From RGIG529 sp050950425 (lineage in GTDB: Bacteria > Bacillota > Clostridia > Oscillospirales > Oscillospiraceae), in assembly GCA_050950425.1 (NCBI GenBank), contig JBMNHO010000002.1, positions 248,001 to 312,000 on the forward strand: DNA of 64,000 nucleotides, read 5' to 3'. Below are positions 61,874-64,000 of this stretch, one piece after another. The translations under genes were made by a program, and so were the position numbers. The notes beneath the pieces are model-generated. The model had not been told where the DNA came from. It saw only the letters and a list, made by a program, of their open reading frames with translations, and made no database searches. Position 1 is the first letter of the stretch. Every line of letters starts with the position of its first letter.

Positions 61874-63238
61874 TTAAGATGGACAAGATCGAATGAATTC
61901 AACGTATTTTTTATTTATGATTTCCATGGGGTCGCGTTGTTTAGTTTCGTATACGTCAACCATTAATTTTAAATCCTCATCAGTAATACATAAGATACAT
62001 TTCCTTTGCCCAGACCATAAGTCAATAGTGTTTTTATAAATACTTTTCTTAAGAGGATTGCGCGTTAAAATAATTCCAAAACGACCAAACTGTTCAGAGA
62101 GATATCTATTCACTTGATTTATATGCTCTCTCGATACTTCTTGGACGTTTTTCATTTCAAACACAATTTGTCTACAATCATAATTTTTATATAGATCTTC
62201 CAATAGAGGGAAAGAACAATTGTTATAAAATATTAAATCTCTTATTTGTGTACCAGATTCTATACGGCTTTGTGCTTGTGCAAAATCCAGATGCGGATAT
62301 AACAAAGAAGAAATCAATCGTGTGCAATAATCTTCAAACTTTTTATCTGCATTATTTTCCTTTCCTGTAGGCAACTTTAGTATTCCACTTAAGGATTTTT
62401 TTGCTGAAGTTATAGGTATTTGTTTGAATAGAGGATCATTTTTACAATCGGATTGGCAACGTTCTTTAGCTGAAATATATGCCGATACAACATCGTAATT
62501 TTTTCTATTGTAATCTAATACCTGTATCTTCTCAAAATTATTTTCTTCGCCAGCTTTAACATATCCCTTATCAAAATACTCATCATAGTTAATCCAAGGA
62601 GTGTATCTCAGCCACCTTTTGGGTACTAAAATAATCGGGCTTTCATTTTCGGGATTAAAAGGCAAATTAATATTCTCTTTTTCAAGTCGATGAGTTCTGT
62701 TGTTGTAAACCTCTATTTCTGCAAACATTTGCATCGGGATATTATATTTTTTACATTCATCTTGCGTAAAATCTATCATAAAAGATTTTAAAAAATTACA
62801 TGCAATATCACTGATACGATCTTTAGAAATATTATTTACATATAGTTGTATTTCTTCAAAATGTGAAAACCCCGATAATTTTATTGCTGGAACAGCATTA
62901 AACAAATCTAATATTTCAGCTGCCGTTTTTTGAGAAATTTTAAGGCCACGTTTTGATTTACCAGTGCCAAGCCCCACTTCGCTACATTCAGATATATTTA
63001 CTAATGTATCTGTAGCTTCACTTATATTCCCTTTATTGCGTAAATACCCTAAATGATTAAATGAGTTTACCAATGAAAGATGCAACGCATTGTCCTGTTG
63101 AGCAGGAGATTTCCATAAAAGAAATGGATCAAGATAAAGCGGAATATCCTCATCTAAAAATGGAATTGCAAAATCAACTTCCTCTTGGGTGATCGGAATA
63201 TTAAAATAATCAACTAATCTCGGACGAATTATTGCCAT
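61874..63238 (-). CDS. Candidate PD-(D/E)XK nuclease of an unknown cassette
   Basis: 454 residues from the ATG at 63238 (GGTGATTAT). The N-terminal part begins MAIIRPRLVDYFNIPITQEE and has CNFLKSFMIDFTQDECKKYN. The C-terminal part contains IRDLIFYN (Asp334) and, 27 residues on, IVFEMKN (Glu361-x-Lys363), which fits the D...E-x-K core of restriction-like nucleases. The stretch before it (PHLDFAQAQSRIESGTQ) and the helix after it (INQVNRYLSEQFGRFGIILT) also suit that fold. First gene of a low-GC operon with the two small paralogues. A defence role is inferred. No methylase or helicase is present. Confidence 0.65.
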   Translation of the reverse strand: MAIIRPRLVDYFNIPITQEEVDFAIPFLDEDIPLYLDPFLLWKSPAQQDNALHLSLVNSFNHLGYLRNKGNISEATDTLVNISECSEVGLGTGKSKRGLKISQKTAAEILDLFNAVPAIKLSGFSHFEEIQLYVNNISKDRISDIACNFLKSFMIDFTQDECKKYNIPMQMFAEIEVYNNRTHRLEKENINLPFNPENESPIILVPKRWLRYTPWINYDEYFDKGYVKAGEENNFEKIQVLDYNRKNYDVVSAYISAKERCQSDCKNDPLFKQIPITSAKKSLSGILKLPTGKENNADKKFEDYCTRLISSLLYPHLDFAQAQSRIESGTQIRDLIFYNNCSFPLLEDLYKNYDCRQIVFEMKNVQEVSREHINQVNRYLSEQFGRFGIILTRNPLKKSIYKNTIDLWSGQRKCILCITDEDLKLMVDVYETKQRDPMEIINKKYVEFIRSCPS

Positions 63239-63371
63239 ATAATCACCACACTTATAATTTTTTAAACTACCCAATAAACATTGTATATATTATACATCTC
63301 GGTGGCGAATAAAGCAATTAAACTAGTGCGAATTATGGAAACATTGACACTATTATGATGAAATTCGTTTG

Positions 63372-63437
63372 AAAATAGCAGAAAATCCGTCCAAAGAGAA
63401 AAGCTGCCAGTTTTGTGGCGGCTTCTCCTGCTATTTT
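63372..63437 (-). terminator. Long hairpin after the recombinase
   Basis: AAAATAGCAG (63372-63381) pairs with CTGCTATTTT (63428-63437) at the base of a longer stem. It overlaps the stop codon of the leftward recombinase and probably ends its transcript. Confidence 0.5.
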
Positions 63438-64000
63438 TATTCACTCGGCAGATCTTGTTCCATTTCCATATTGTTATCAAAAGTGATTCGGATGCGGTCT
63501 GCGGATAAAATCACCACCTTGGTAATAATCCCCTTGACTACATCATCACGATATTCCTTTACGCTAAGGTCAATATGTTCCATCATGTAAAGCAGCTCAT
63601 GTATTCGAGCTTGTGTGTTTTGGGCGAGCATGGTCTGCTCTTGGTGTTCACCAAGCTGCCCCTGCAGTCCCTTTATCTCCGCAGCGATTTCCTCAAACTT
63701 GGCATCGAAGTAATCCGCACCGGCGCTTGATTTGGAGCTGAGTTCCACCAAATCCATCATCACACTCTGCAGCTCGACGATACGGTTTTGGACAGCCGCT
63801 TCATTAAAGCTGTCATCATCCTGCGTACCGATGGCCAGCCGCAGGCCTGCCTTGAGGGTTTCAATAACATCAGCCTTATCCTCATCCAGCCGGTTCAGGG
63901 CGTTGACAATTGCTTGATGTAACCGGCTTTCCTCAATGGTAGGGGATTCCTTGCAGTATTTCGTGCCGTATTCCAGTCGGTTGATACAGCGCCAGACCAC
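63437..64000 (-). CDS. Serine recombinase, C-terminal part (cut by the window edge)
   Basis: 187 residues readable. They start in the zinc-ribbon region (VWRCINRLEYGTKYCKESPT), then a helical coiled coil (FEEIAAEIKGLQGQLGEHQE) and the end (IITKVVILSADRIRITFDNN). This is the C-terminus of a large serine recombinase. The catalytic N-terminus lies beyond position 64000. It probably mobilises, or once mobilised, the accessory region. It differs from the recombinase at 13.3 kb. Confidence 0.85.
   Translation of the reverse strand: MVWRCINRLEYGTKYCKESPTIEESRLHQAIVNALNRLDEDKADVIETLKAGLRLAIGTQDDDSFNEAAVQNRIVELQSVMMDLVELSSKSSAGADYFDAKFEEIAAEIKGLQGQLGEHQEQTMLAQNTQARIHELLYMMEHIDLSVKEYRDDVVKGIITKVVILSADRIRITFDNNMEMEQDLPSE

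Overview
The window comes from the chromosome of a spore-forming, Gram-positive member of the Clostridia, probably of the Oscillospiraceae/Ruminococcaceae type. The evidence is a cotJABC spore-coat locus, a gerA/gerC/gerB germinant-receptor operon, a WalRK-YycHI cell-wall regulon, a MecA adaptor, an FMN-riboswitch rib operon and Clostridia-style large serine recombinases. GC content is moderate in the core. It is clearly lower at 61.1-63.4 kb and higher at 54-60 kb, which marks accessory DNA.

Layout. (1) 1-5.2 kb is decaying DNA: frameshifted xanthine-dehydrogenase FAD and molybdenum subunits, a frameshifted patatin phospholipase, and a broken small gene that resembles the C-terminal domain of the next gene. 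(2) 5.2-11.8 kb holds a Cys-rich protein of unknown function whose expected start codon is ATA, then a two-component system divergent from an HdeD-like membrane protein and a type II P-type ATPase. (3) 11.8-15.6 kb holds small unknown proteins and a large serine recombinase abutting a 5' fragment of cotJC. This looks like one end of an element integrated into a spore-coat gene. (4) 15.9-46.2 kb is core genome: cca, ribD-ribE-ribBA-ribH with its riboswitch, a ger operon, carA-carB (carB fused in frame to dapF), an MFS exporter, a phosphohexomutase, rlmH, a yycJ-type hydrolase, murA, yycI-yycH-walK-walR, a NUDIX hydrolase, mecA and a ferredoxin-like protein. (5) From tRNA-Ala(GGC) at 47.2 kb to the right edge is an accessory island. 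It carries remnants (XRE regulator, cysteine desulfurase), a WYL regulator with a HIRAN protein, a His-Xaa-Ser-repeat precursor-like protein, LuxR-type regulators ahead of a 1013-residue extracellular protein and duplicated-domain lipoprotein, a low-GC three-gene cassette with a candidate PD-(D/E)XK nuclease, and the 3' part of another serine recombinase.

How genes work together. The rib operon makes riboflavin from GTP and ribulose-5-phosphate under FMN control. WalRK with YycH/YycI and the yycJ-type hydrolase form the wall-homeostasis module, here with murA inside it. CarAB supplies carbamoyl phosphate, but CarA has Tyr where the amidotransferase triad should have His, and CarB carries a full DapF domain. 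The points most worth a second look are the CarA substitution with the CarB-DapF fusion, the cotJC-interrupting element, the HxS-repeat protein with repeated hairpins upstream, and the nuclease plus tandem-paralogue cassette.

Limits: everything is read by eye from sequence and translations. No database search, folding program or alignment was run, so family names rest on recognised motifs.
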